Origin: Mageeibacillus sp.
GTDB lineage: Bacteria > Bacillota > Clostridia > Saccharofermentanales > Saccharofermentanaceae
Length of the DNA stretch: 64,000 bases
NCBI GenBank assembly: GCA_022484595.1
Contig: JAKVLB010000004.1
Span: 1-64,000 of the forward strand
Direction of reading: 5' to 3'
Positions 34,690 through 42,760 of the stretch are shown piece by piece (position 1 is the first letter of the stretch; the number at the start of each line of letters is the position of its first letter). The notes under the pieces were generated by a model. It ran no database searches. It had not been told where the DNA came from and saw only the letters and a list, made by a program, of their open reading frames with translations. The translations under genes and the position numbers were made by a program.

Positions 34690-35621
34690 CAGACTTCCAG
34701 CTTTCTTCCGACAAGTTCATCAGCCTTCACGAACATCTGCTCTATAATAGTCTTTACCGGACGCTGTTCATTGACCATTCCGGCAATCTGTCCTGCCATG
34801 AATGTTCCTTCCTTTGTATCGCCGTCTACGACGGCGCGTCTTAAAGAACCTACGGTAAACTTTTCAAGCTCCTCAAGTCCCGCGCCCTGTGCCTCAAGCT
34901 CAAGATATTTGCTGGTGAGCCGGTTTCTTATCTGGCGGACGGGATGACCGGTTGATCTTCCCGTTACCTTTGTCGATGTATCATTTGCCTTGAGAACCAT
35001 GTCTTTGTAATTCTGATGAATGTGAACCTCATCGCTCGCGCAGAAAACAGTTCCGCACTGAACGGCTTCGGCACCGAGCATAAAGCTTGCCGCTACGCCT
35101 CTTCCGTCGGCGATACCGCCTGCGGCCACAACAGGAATGCTGACAGCGTCAGCCACCTGCGGTACAAGAACCATTGTCGTTGCCTCACCGATATGGCCGC
35201 CTGATTCAGTGCCTTCCGCTACAACCGCGTCTGCGCCGCAGCGTTCCATTCTCTTCGCGTATGCGACTGAAGCAATAACCGGTATAACTATAATTCCGGC
35301 ATCCTTCCACATTTTCATATATTTCTCAGGTGACCCCGCGCCGGTTGTAACCACCTTTACCTTCTCCTGCGCGATAACTTCCGCAATTGCATCCGCACGC
35401 GGATTCATAAGCATGAGATTGACGCCGAACGGTTTGTCCGTGACTTCGCGGCATTTCGCGATCTGGTCTTTGAGCCATACCTCGTCGGCTCCGCCTACTC
35501 CGATAATTCCGAGACCGCCGGCCTCAGATACCGCGGAAGCGATATGATAGTCCGCAACCCAGGCCATGCCTCCCTGGAAAATAGGATACTTGATTCCCAA
35601 TAAGTCTGTAATTCTTGTCAT
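34689..35621 (-). CDS. fabK: Enoyl-ACP reductase II (FMN-dependent)
   Basis: 310 residues of the nitronate monooxygenase-like FMN fold. Characteristic pieces are GIKYPIFQGGMAWVADYHIA, GVNLMLMNPRADA, EGTESGGHIGEATTMVLV and AAGGIADGRGVAASFMLGA. FabK replaces the triclosan-sensitive FabI in many Firmicutes, so fatty acid synthesis here should be triclosan-tolerant. AAGGAG precedes the start. It follows fabH by 32 nt; in many relatives acpP sits in that gap, but here there is no room. Confidence 0.95.
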   Translation of the reverse strand: MTRITDLLGIKYPIFQGGMAWVADYHIASAVSEAGGLGIIGVGGADEVWLKDQIAKCREVTDKPFGVNLMLMNPRADAIAEVIAQEKVKVVTTGAGSPEKYMKMWKDAGIIVIPVIASVAYAKRMERCGADAVVAEGTESGGHIGEATTMVLVPQVADAVSIPVVAAGGIADGRGVAASFMLGAEAVQCGTVFCASDEVHIHQNYKDMVLKANDTSTKVTGRSTGHPVRQIRNRLTSKYLELEAQGAGLEELEKFTVGSLRRAVVDGDTKEGTFMAGQIAGMVNEQRPVKTIIEQMFVKADELVGRKLEV

Positions 35622-35653
35622 TTTACTGTCTCCTTGTATTCATGATGCCTGTA

Positions 35654-36628
35654 TTAGAATTCTATGTAGTTTGCGTCCCACGTCAGTCCGGCACCAAAGC
35701 TTGCCATTACGAGCTTCATTCCTGATTTAAGCCTTCCGCTGTCCTTAAGCTCCTTCATGAGTATCGGGATGCTCGCCGATGATGTGTTTCCTGTGTACTG
35801 TATGTTCATAGGAAATTTCTCTATAGGAATCTTGAGCTTCTTTGATGTTGCTTCAATTATTCTTGCATTTGCCTGGTGAAGGACAAACATGTCGACATCG
35901 TCCAGACTGAAGTTATATTTGGCCGACAGGTCTGTGATTATCTTCGGAACCTCGGTCACCGCGAATCTGAAAACCTCACGTCCGTTCATATTGAATGTCG
36001 TGGCTTTCTCAAAGCCCTCCTCATCCCTGCGGTACGGCTGTCTCGCGTTCTCGCACCGTAGACATCTGCCCCTTATGCAGGATGTTCTCATTATGAATTC
36101 ATTGCGCTTTCCGTCTGATGCCTTAAGAACCGCGGCTCCGGCTCCGTCACCGAAAAGTATGCAAATTCCTCTGTCCGTCCAGTCCAGAAAATTCGACGGG
36201 CATTCAGCTCCTACAACGAGAACGAGCCCGGCATTTCCGGACTCAATAAAAGATTCTGCCGCATTGAAAGCTGCGACCCAGCCGGGACATGCGGAGTTTA
36301 CATCGAAACACCCGCACTCCTCGGTAGCGCCGACAGCTTCCTGAACTGTACAGGACAACGACGGAAATACCAGGTCGGGCGTCGTCGATGCCGTTACTAT
36401 TAAATCTATGTCATGAGGATCAATTCCCGCGTCTTTAACTGCCATAACGGCAGCCTTGCACGCCATAATTGAAGTTTTTTCGTTGACCGGATCAGAAATA
36501 TGTCTCTGGGTAATTCCGGTTCTCTCACGAATCCACTCGTCATTTGTCTCAACAAACTGCGCAAGATCATCGTTTGTAAGTATCTTCTCGGGCAGGAACG
36601 AACCCAGCCCAATAATTCTGCCTGTCAT
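35654..36628 (-). CDS. fabH: 3-oxoacyl-ACP synthase III (initiation)
   Basis: 324 residues from the ATG at 36628, where the family N-terminus (GRIIGLGSFLPEK) begins; the upstream frame to 36700 covers the operators and is not used. The SD is weak (AGAGG). The Cys nucleophile is C114 in VNSACPGWVAAF; His lies in MFVLHQANARI and Asn in YTGNTSSASIP. It primes fatty acid synthesis with acetyl- or branched acyl-CoA. It is the first gene of the fab-acc operon, directly behind the FabT-like operators. Confidence 0.96.
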   Translation of the reverse strand: MTGRIIGLGSFLPEKILTNDDLAQFVETNDEWIRERTGITQRHISDPVNEKTSIMACKAAVMAVKDAGIDPHDIDLIVTASTTPDLVFPSLSCTVQEAVGATEECGCFDVNSACPGWVAAFNAAESFIESGNAGLVLVVGAECPSNFLDWTDRGICILFGDGAGAAVLKASDGKRNEFIMRTSCIRGRCLRCENARQPYRRDEEGFEKATTFNMNGREVFRFAVTEVPKIITDLSAKYNFSLDDVDMFVLHQANARIIEATSKKLKIPIEKFPMNIQYTGNTSSASIPILMKELKDSGRLKSGMKLVMASFGAGLTWDANYIEF

Positions 36629-36702
36629 CTCTTTCGCCTCTTTGTCTTCCTCGCAATGCCTGTAATGTCTGCCGGGGTAGGTCAGGCAAAGCATTGACAT
36701 TT

Positions 36703-36732
36703 ACTTTGACTATCAAAGTTTTGATTATCAAA
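36703..36732. promoter_or_regulatory. Two tandem FabT-like operators
   Basis: Box 1 is ACTTTGA-CTA-TCAAAGT (36703-36719). Box 2 has TTTGA-TTA-TCAAA arms (36720-36732), centred 15 bp away. Both match the TTTGATTATCAAA type of site bound by the MarR regulator FabT in streptococci and lactococci. Box 2 touches the -10 box of the fab promoter. No fabT gene is in the window. Confidence 0.75.
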
Positions 36733-36760
36733 GTATTGCACAGGATGCCGTGTTAGTCAA
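36732..36760 (-). promoter_or_regulatory. fab-acc operon promoter
   Basis: Minus strand TTGACT (36755-36760), 17-nt spacer, AATACT (36732-36737). The start site would lie inside the FabT-like operators, fitting repression by steric block. Confidence 0.7.
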
Positions 36761-36831
36761 TAGAACAGAATGGCGTTTTTAGGCAGAACTCGTGCGGAAC
36801 AAAAGGACAGATTGTGATTACAGCGCATAAT

Positions 36832-36861
36832 AAAAGTCCGCAGGTATAATGCCTGCGGACT
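36832..36861 (-). terminator. Terminator of the tRNA-Ser gene
   Basis: On the minus strand a perfect GTCCGCAGG / CCTGCGGAC stem with a 7-nt loop is followed by TTTTATT. Confidence 0.92.
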
Positions 36862-36863
36862 TC

Positions 36864-36954
36864 TGGCGGAGACGGTGAGATTCGAACTCACGTGCCGGTT
36901 ACCCGACAAACGCATTTCGAGTGCGCCCCGTTATGACCTCTTCGATACGTCTCC
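36864..36954 (-). tRNA. tRNA-Ser (anticodon CGA)
   Basis: 91 nt with a long variable arm, as expected for tRNA-Ser. The acceptor stem is GGAGACG / CGTCTCC, discriminator G, with encoded CCA. The anticodon loop reads ACTCGAAAT, giving anticodon CGA for UCG codons. The T arm GTGAGTTCGAATCTCAC is intact. Confidence 0.95.
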
Positions 36955-36964
36955 ATGCCGTACT

Positions 36965-36992
36965 ATTATAACAACTTTAGTATTCGTGTCAA
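36965..36992 (-). promoter_or_regulatory. tRNA-Ser promoter
   Basis: Minus strand TTGACA (36987-36992), 16-nt spacer, TATAAT (36965-36970) with TG extension. The start site is about 3-5 nt before the tRNA 5' end. Confidence 0.9.
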
Positions 36993-37018
36993 AACACTTT
37001 TTTCCCGTTGCCATGGAC

Positions 37019-37047
37019 TTGACAATTACAAAAATCGAGATTATTCT
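37019..37047 (+). promoter_or_regulatory. Promoter of the T-box/acyl-CoA synthetase transcript
   Basis: TTGACA (37019-37024), 17-nt spacer, TATTCT (37042-37047). It is divergent from the tRNA-Ser promoter. Confidence 0.75.
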
Positions 37048-37053
37048 ATTCGG

Positions 37054-37338
37054 ACAATTAAACAACCAGACAAAGGCTGTGATGAAGAAAGTCCGCAAGG
37101 ATTCGGAATTTACAGAGAACCGCGATTTGCTGAGAAGCGGGTTTTCGAGAATTGCAATGGACTATCACTTCTGAGCCGGTACCCCGAACAAGCTTGCTTA
37201 AGTAGACAGTACCCGTTATACCGCGTTAAGGCAAAGGAGTTGTCAGACTTCGAAGAGGTGCACAATGGTGCACAAGTTGAGTGGTACCGCGATTTATTCG
37301 TCTCAACATCCGAATACAGGATGTTGAGATTTTTTTTG
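37054..37338 (+). ncRNA. T-box riboswitch, probable isoleucine specifier (AUC)
   Basis: The leader has the conserved T-box core TGGTACCGCG (37282-37291). GTTGAG (37276-37281) can pair with CTCAAC (37302-37307) to form an antiterminator. That excludes the terminator stem CTCAACATCC / GGATGTTGAG (37302-37328), which ends in a T run. Stem I is recognisable: GGCT/AGCC at its base, GATGA and CTGAG K-turn strands, GTCC/GGAC above the specifier loop, and AGAGAACCGC with GCTGAGA distally. The specifier-loop strand is TATCA; the triplet followed by the conserved A is ATC (37164-37166), giving Ile. TAT (Tyr) is the alternative if the register shifts. UGGU in the T-box fits a tRNA with discriminator A, which both have. 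Confidence 0.85.
37302..37338 (+). terminator. Regulated terminator of the T-box leader
   Basis: A 10-bp stem CTCAACATCC / GGATGTTGAG with a 7-nt loop, followed by TTTTTTTT. It is 51 nt upstream of the synthetase start codon. Confidence 0.92.
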
Positions 37339-37388
37339 GTTTTTTTCTCAGGCATCCGAGAAGCAATGCATTTGCAAGGAGGCAAAAA

Positions 37389-39752
37389 ATGGCAGACAAC
37401 ATGCAGACAAACGAAAGCAATGTTGAACTTAAGCTCGCAGAGGTCGCAGACCGCGTTAAAGGACTTAGAATGGACATGGGACTTTCTCCCGAAGAGACAG
37501 CTGCGAAGCTTGAACTGAGCGTAGATGAGTATCTTGCTTTTGAGTCCGGCAGGCAGGATTTTAATTTTACTTTCATTTACAAATTTGCAAATCTCGCAGG
37601 CGTCGAGATATCGGATATCATGGAAGGTTCTTCACCTTCTCTGACTGAGTATACGGTTACAAGAAGAGGACAGGGACGCGAGATTACACGCCGCACCGGT
37701 TACAAGTATCTTCGTCTGGCATCGCGCTTCAAGAACAAGCTCTGTGAACCTTTCCGCGTCGTCGTTCCTTATTCTGACGAGGCTCTCAACCCGCCTTACC
37801 ATCTTGTTACCCACAATTATCAGGAACTCAACATCGTAGTATCAGGCACGCTAAAAGTCATCATAGGTGATTCTTCCGAGGTTCTTCACGAAGGCGACTG
37901 CGTCTACTTCGATTCGACAAAACCGCACGGCGAGCTTGCTCTCGGCGGTGTGGATTGCGAATTCTACGCAATCATTCTGAATCCTGAAGCATGGGGCAAA
38001 GGAGAAGATTACAGTACACCATATAATTCTGAAGAACTTCGCACGGAAAATGTCACAAATGTTGACGCGGCGAACCTTGAGGATGCGGTATATACACACT
38101 ACCTCAACGGTGTTCTCGACAAAGACGGTCACCTCGTCGATGTTGATATCAACGTTCCCGCCTGTAAGAAATTCAATTTCGCCTATGACTGCGTAGACGT
38201 AATTGCCGACAAGAATCCTGACAAACTTGCAATGCTCTGGATTGCCAAGGACTGCGTGACAGAGCGTCGCTTCACATTCGGCGACATGAAAAAGTATTCC
38301 AACATGACGGCAAACTACTTCAAGTCCCTCGGAATCGGCAAGGGAGACAAGGTGATGCTCGTCTTAAAGCGTCACTACCAGTTCTGGTTTGCCATGATGG
38401 GTCTTGAAAAGCTCGGAGCTGTCGCGATTCCGGCAACTCATCTTCTCCGCGAGAAAGACTTCGAGTACCGCTTCAAGGCTTCCGGCGCAAAGGGTATCTT
38501 CTGCACCGCCGATGACGACGCGGCCGAAGAGGCTGAGAGAGCAGCGGCAACCTGCGGCATGAAGGTTCTTGTAATGGCTAACGGCAAGCGCGGCGGCTGG
38601 CGCGACTTCAACGAGGAATTCAAGTCCTGTTCCGATGTCTTCGAGCGCCCTGACGATTACGCGTGCGGTTACGACCCTATGGTAATGTTCTTCACTTCCG
38701 GCACAACCGGATACCCCAAGATGGCTCTGCATTCATATATGTACGCCATCGGCCATATCACAACCGCCAAGTACTGGCAGAACGTTGACCCTAACGGCAT
38801 ACACTTCTCCATCTCCGACACGGGCTGGGGCAAGGCGCTCTGGGGCAAACTCTACGGTCAGTGGCTCTGTGAAGCACCTGTCTTCACTTTTGATTTCGAC
38901 CGCTTCCATGCCGATGAGATTCTGCCGATGTTCGCCAGATACAATATCACCACCTTCTGTGCTCCGCCGACAATGTTCCGTTTCTTCATAAAGGAAGACC
39001 TGTCAAAGTACGATCTGTCTTCCCTCAAATACGCGGTAACTGCCGGAGAAGCTCTGAACCCTGAGGTATTCAACCGGTTTATGGCGGCAACCGGAATCCG
39101 CCTCATGGAAGGATTCGGACAGACGGAGACCACCCTTGTTATAGCAAACCTTGTAGGCTCCAAACTGAGAATCGGTTCCATGGGTCGTCCTAATCCGCTC
39201 TATGATGTCAAGATTCTTGATAATGACGGCAATGTCTGCAAGCCCGGTGAGACCGGAGAAATCTGCATCAACACTCAGAACTACCAGCCAAAGGGATTGT
39301 TCCTCCAGTACTACCTCGCGCCTGATCTCACAAACGATGCATGGCACGACGGCTGGTATCACACCGGCGACACCGCATGGGCCGATGAGGACGGATATAT
39401 CTGGTATGTCGGTCGTATCGACGATGTTATCAAGTCATCCGGATACCGTATCGGACCGTTTGAGATTGAGAATGTCATCATGGAACTTCCGTATGTTCTC
39501 GAGTGTGCGGTAACCGGCGCGCCGGATCCTAAGGGCGTACGCGGAATAGTCGTCAAGGCAACAATAACGCTTGTCAAAGGCACCGAAGGAACGGACGAAC
39601 TCAAAAAAGAAATTCAGGAGTACGTCAAGGAGAAGACCGCGCCGTACAAGTATCCGCGTATCGTCGAGTTCGTCGATGAACTTCCGAAAACAATATCCGG
39701 AAAGATTCGTCGTACCGAGATTCGTGAGAACGACTGCAAAGCAGACGAATAA
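37389..39752 (+). CDS. HTH-cupin-acyl-CoA synthetase fusion protein
   Basis: 787 residues from the ATG at 37389 (AAGGAGG 6 nt upstream). Domains in order: an XRE-type helix-turn-helix (about 10-68); a cupin (about 95-190) with HNYQELNIVVSGTLKVIIG and KPHGEL; and an AMP-forming acyl-CoA synthetase (about 225-780). The synthetase has the P-loop MFFTSGTTGYPKMALHS, EGFGQTET, HTGDTAWADEDGYIWYVGR, and the acylation Lys in TISGKIRRTE. This half resembles acetyl- and medium-chain acyl-CoA synthetases; the acid is not fixed by sequence. An Ile-type T-box in the leader suggests a carbon skeleton related to isoleucine, such as 2-methylbutyrate. The HTH-cupin part could sense the acid or acyl-CoA, or repress target genes. 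Confidence 0.9.
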   Translation: MADNMQTNESNVELKLAEVADRVKGLRMDMGLSPEETAAKLELSVDEYLAFESGRQDFNFTFIYKFANLAGVEISDIMEGSSPSLTEYTVTRRGQGREITRRTGYKYLRLASRFKNKLCEPFRVVVPYSDEALNPPYHLVTHNYQELNIVVSGTLKVIIGDSSEVLHEGDCVYFDSTKPHGELALGGVDCEFYAIILNPEAWGKGEDYSTPYNSEELRTENVTNVDAANLEDAVYTHYLNGVLDKDGHLVDVDINVPACKKFNFAYDCVDVIADKNPDKLAMLWIAKDCVTERRFTFGDMKKYSNMTANYFKSLGIGKGDKVMLVLKRHYQFWFAMMGLEKLGAVAIPATHLLREKDFEYRFKASGAKGIFCTADDDAAEEAERAAATCGMKVLVMANGKRGGWRDFNEEFKSCSDVFERPDDYACGYDPMVMFFTSGTTGYPKMALHSYMYAIGHITTAKYWQNVDPNGIHFSISDTGWGKALWGKLYGQWLCEAPVFTFDFDRFHADEILPMFARYNITTFCAPPTMFRFFIKEDLSKYDLSSLKYAVTAGEALNPEVFNRFMAATGIRLMEGFGQTETTLVIANLVGSKLRIGSMGRPNPLYDVKILDNDGNVCKPGETGEICINTQNYQPKGLFLQYYLAPDLTNDAWHDGWYHTGDTAWADEDGYIWYVGRIDDVIKSSGYRIGPFEIENVIMELPYVLECAVTGAPDPKGVRGIVVKATITLVKGTEGTDELKKEIQEYVKEKTAPYKYPRIVEFVDELPKTISGKIRRTEIRENDCKADE

Positions 39753-39774
39753 CATTGTTACAATTGCTTATTCA

Positions 39775-39816
39775 GGCAGCAGAAAGGGGAGCCTTCGGGT
39801 TCCCCTTTCTGCTGCC
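39775..39816. terminator. Long hairpin between convergent genes
   Basis: Left arm GGCAGCAGAAAGGGGA-GCC and right arm GGT-TCCCCTTTCTGCTGCC form a nearly perfect 19-bp stem with a tetraloop TTCG. It lacks a strict T run on either side but sits exactly where a bidirectional terminator is expected. Confidence 0.7.
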
Positions 39817-39834
39817 GTTATGTCTCATTTATTC

Positions 39835-40560
39835 TTAACACACCTCCCATAATCCGTTCTGCAAAGCAAACTTTGTCCCCGGCGCAGACCCGCAAAAACC
39901 ATCGCTTATGTGCGGCCATACTGACTCATATACTGTCAGGGCATTCATGACAGACGAGTTTATCAGCCGCCTCACATCCATAAGTCTGCCCGCGTCGCCA
40001 CTACGCTCCAGCAGTATGCAGTGATTGCGGTCATACAACAGCAGATCATCAACATCTTCTCTCCTAAGCACACTCCTGCTTATTATCGGCATTATAATAT
40101 TACGCGGACTGATTACCGCACAGCTGACATCCTTCTGTCTGGCAAACTCAATTCCCGGCAAAACACTCTGTGCTTCGCGATACAGATCAAGTACCGCTTT
40201 GCGAACCACCTTTACCGTCTCATCCGAATAGTTCTCGGCAATCGGCGCGCCGACACTGAGCGCCTTATAGATATAACGGTACAGTATCATCTCTTTGTCA
40301 GGATGACAGCAAAGGAAAAAATCCATTACCGTCTGCTGTGCCTCAACCGTCGCGACATCTGCAATTACAGAGAACAGATGACCGGCATCTTTATCAGAAG
40401 TTCTTACATGTTCATACTCATAACCCGCGCCCGGGTCTATACGGCTCATGACATATTCGGGAATAATCTCTGCCGGTGTCCTGTGCCTCCTGAAACACAG
40501 CACCGCAGCGGTAAGAAAACCTCCGAACGTTCCGTCATATGTATATCTGTCAGTCATCAT
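39835..40560 (-). CDS. Divergent DUF4130 / TIGR03915-like putative DNA repair protein
   Basis: 241 residues from the ATG at 40560. The start is supported by a promoter at 40598-40626, which places the transcript start inside any longer frame. The opening YTYDGTFGGFLTAAVLCFRR matches the family start YDG.F.G.LTA.....R, and the end has DVSCAVISPRNIIMPIISRS and DLLLYDRNHCILL, weakly like the uracil-DNA-glycosylase-type C-terminus. In relatives this protein is encoded beside a radical SAM DNA-repair protein; none is here. Family assignment is moderate and function is unproven. Confidence 0.6.
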   Translation of the reverse strand: MMTDRYTYDGTFGGFLTAAVLCFRRHRTPAEIIPEYVMSRIDPGAGYEYEHVRTSDKDAGHLFSVIADVATVEAQQTVMDFFLCCHPDKEMILYRYIYKALSVGAPIAENYSDETVKVVRKAVLDLYREAQSVLPGIEFARQKDVSCAVISPRNIIMPIISRSVLRREDVDDLLLYDRNHCILLERSGDAGRLMDVRRLINSSVMNALTVYESVWPHISDGFCGSAPGTKFALQNGLWEVC

Positions 40561-40597
40561 ACCTGTACAATTCTCCCTCCGGCTTCCTGATGCGATA

Positions 40598-40626
40598 ATT
40601 CTATCACCCGGCAGAATACATTTCAA
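40598..40626 (-). promoter_or_regulatory. Promoter of the DUF4130-like gene
   Basis: Minus strand TTGAAA (40621-40626), 17-nt spacer, TAGAAT (40598-40603) with TG extension. A CAAAC-n4-GTTTG palindrome (40624-40637) overlaps the -35. The rest of 40638-40740 shows nothing further. Confidence 0.7.
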
Positions 40627-40743
40627 ACATTTGTTTGTTTTATTTGCAGGCTTGCGTGCCTTTTATGGTACTCATCCCTGCATGCCCTGTCCTCCCCTTA
40701 CCCTCACCTTCATTTGCCTCGTCCTTTGCCTTCCCCGAAGCAC

Positions 40744-40784
40744 AAAAAAAGGGCCCGGGCGCAACAATGCCGCGTCCGGTACCC
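40744..40784 (-). terminator. Terminator after the lipoprotein gene
   Basis: On the minus strand GGGTACCGGACGC pairs with GCGCCCGGGCCC (small internal mismatches), followed by TTTTTTT. Confidence 0.85.
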
Positions 40785-40869
40785 GTTAAATTATCAAACC
40801 TTCTCAATACACCGGAATCCGCGATCCTGCGGATACGCAATACCGCAAATCGCAGGGGTCCGTCAGTCC

Positions 40870-41412
40870 TTAAATCCTTGGAAGTTTGAGCGTCTTGACG
40901 AAGTCATCGACATCTGCCTTCTTGCTCTTTCCTGAACTGTCTGTATATATGGAAATAACAACATTGTCCCTGAGATAGATTCCGCCGTAATAATGACCGT
41001 CACTGTAATCAGAGGAGTCGTCACCGTCTATATCGCCGTCAAGAAGAACATAGCCCTGGGAATCAGTCAGCATAAGCTTGCTGCTTCCTTCAAACTCATC
41101 ATCATCTTTAAGATCTGAGACGTCATCATACATGTCTTCAAAATAATCATGAGCATCCTCGGCATCCTCAAAACGGATGTACACATAAGATACCTTATCG
41201 TAGTAATAAAGCTCATACTCGGTGTCACTTCCGTCAACTTCATCGCCGTCGTCATAGACAATGCAGTCGTCCTCATCGATACCTGCAACAGAATCAAGAG
41301 CATCAATAAAAACATCCTCGTCGTCAATCAGAGGCACACTGGAGCATCCCGAGACCGACAAAAGCATAACGCCTGTCATGGCACAGGCAAGAACCATCTT
41401 AAACTTCTTCAT
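40870..41412 (-). CDS. Acidic lipoprotein of unknown function
   Basis: 180 residues. A lipoprotein signal peptide (MKKFKMVLACAMTGVMLL) ends in a lipobox LSVSGC with Cys at 23. The mature part is very rich in Asp, Glu, Ser and Tyr (for example EDAEDAHDYFEDMYDD) and should be strongly negatively charged at the cell surface. No domain is recognised; the acidic repeats could bind cations. It is monocistronic, with its own promoter and terminator. Location outside the membrane is well supported; function is not. Confidence 0.8.
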   Translation of the reverse strand: MKKFKMVLACAMTGVMLLSVSGCSSVPLIDDEDVFIDALDSVAGIDEDDCIVYDDGDEVDGSDTEYELYYYDKVSYVYIRFEDAEDAHDYFEDMYDDVSDLKDDDEFEGSSKLMLTDSQGYVLLDGDIDGDDSSDYSDGHYYGGIYLRDNVVISIYTDSSGKSKKADVDDFVKTLKLPRI

Positions 41413-41447
41413 AATTACCCTTCTTTCATATAAATAGTTGTTTTCTT

Positions 41448-41476
41448 ATATTACGGTAAATCAGCCTTTAATTCAA
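41448..41476 (-). promoter_or_regulatory. Promoter of the acidic lipoprotein gene
   Basis: Minus strand TTGAAT (41471-41476), 17-nt spacer, TAATAT (41448-41453), in the gap just after tyrS. Confidence 0.5.
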
Positions 41477-41486
41477 CAAATTATGC

Positions 41487-42719
41487 TTATAAGACCTTGA
41501 TTCTATAGTAATTTTTCTTGCCCTTGCGCAGAATCGCCTCGTCCGAAGCGTCAAAATCAGATTCCCTGAGAGCATAGAACGGGTCTTCGACAACCGCGTC
41601 ATTGAGGTAAACACCCTTCTGCTGAATCATTCTCTTCGCCTCGCCCTTTGACTTGACTATTCCGGCGGTAACCATCAGATCTGCAATCGCAAGGCCGTCA
41701 GCCAGCTGCGACGCCTTAATCTCGGTCGTCTTCATATCATCTGATCTTCCGGCATTCTCGAAAATGTCCTGTGCGGTTGTCTGCGCTATCTCGGCAGCCT
41801 CACGCCCGTGAATAATTGCCGTAACCTCATAAGCGAGGCGTTTCTTTGCCTCGTTGATTGCAGAATCCTTAAGCTTCGCATAGTCCTCAATCTCATCCAT
41901 GTCAAGGAAAGTAAGAAGCTTCATGCACTTGATGACATCAGCGTCGTCAACGTTACGCCAGTACTGATAGAAATCGTAAACAGAGAATTTGTTCGGGTCG
42001 AGCCAGACGGCACCCTTGGCGGTCTTGCCCATCTTCTTGCCCTCGCTGTTTGTAAGAAGAGTGAAGGTGAGTCCGTATACCGACGCCTGATCCTTACGGC
42101 GTATGAGTTCCATTCCTGCCAGAATATTGGACCACTGGTCATCGCCGCCGAATTCCAGACTGCAGTTGTAATTCTTGTGAAGATAGTAGAAATCGTATGC
42201 CTGAAGAAGCATATAGTTGAATTCGATAAACGACAGGCCCTTCTCGAGACGCTGCTTGTAGCACTCGGCCGTGAGCATCTTGTTGACGGAGAAATGCGGT
42301 CCTATGTCACGCAGGAAATTGAGGTAGTTCAAATCGCGAAGCCAGTCCGCGTTGTTGACTATAAGTGCGCGGTCGTTTGTAAAATCAACAACCTTGCTCA
42401 TCTGTTTCTTGAAGCACTCGACGTTATGGTCGATAGTATCAAGTGTCAGAATCTGCCTCATGTCCGTGCGTCCGGACGGGTCTCCGATCATTCCGGTGCC
42501 GCCGCCCATTAGAGCTATCGGCCTGTGTCCCGCCTTCTGCATATGGCTCATGACCATCATCTGCACAAAATGTCCCACGTGAAGACTGTCCGCCGTCGGA
42601 TCAAAACCGATATAAAATGATACGCCCGGATTGCTGAGTAAATCGTATATCTCTTCCTTATGTGTAGCCTGCGAGAAATATCCTCTCTGTTCAAGCGTCT
42701 CGAAAACATTCTTAGCCAT
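41487..42719 (-). CDS. tyrS: Tyrosyl-tRNA synthetase
   Basis: 410 residues from the ATG at 42719 (GGAGG 5 nt upstream); a TTG at 42731 is rejected because the SD falls within it. The class I HIGH-like motif is in [13 protein letters not shown], the tyrosine pocket includes [12 protein letters not shown], and the KMSKS-like loop is [11 protein letters not shown]-terminal S4 RNA-binding domain (about 345-410) has [18 protein letters not shown]. It charges tRNA-Tyr. It follows trxB by 41 nt; no T-box leader is seen before it. Confidence 0.97.
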   Translation of the reverse strand: MAKNVFETLEQRGYFSQATHKEEIYDLLSNPGVSFYIGFDPTADSLHVGHFVQMMVMSHMQKAGHRPIALMGGGTGMIGDPSGRTDMRQILTLDTIDHNVECFKKQMSKVVDFTNDRALIVNNADWLRDLNYLNFLRDIGPHFSVNKMLTAECYKQRLEKGLSFIEFNYMLLQAYDFYYLHKNYNCSLEFGGDDQWSNILAGMELIRRKDQASVYGLTFTLLTNSEGKKMGKTAKGAVWLDPNKFSVYDFYQYWRNVDDADVIKCMKLLTFLDMDEIEDYAKLKDSAINEAKKRLAYEVTAIIHGREAAEIAQTTAQDIFENAGRSDDMKTTEIKASQLADGLAIADLMVTAGIVKSKGEAKRMIQQKGVYLNDAVVEDPFYALRESDFDASDEAILRKGKKNYYRIKVL

Positions 42720-42760
42720 AACAGCCTCCAAATCATTTATATATAAGCCTTTGTATGATA

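Noticed and set aside
36875-37174. Plus-strand frame across the tRNA-Ser gene
   Set aside because: It is antisense to the tRNA and its promoter and resembles nothing.
37110-37385. Minus-strand frame of 91 codons opposite the T-box
   Set aside because: It is the antisense of a structured RNA leader; no promoter or SD.
40635-40889. Short frames between the DUF4130-like and lipoprotein genes
   Set aside because: They run through a terminator hairpin and lack ribosome-binding sites.
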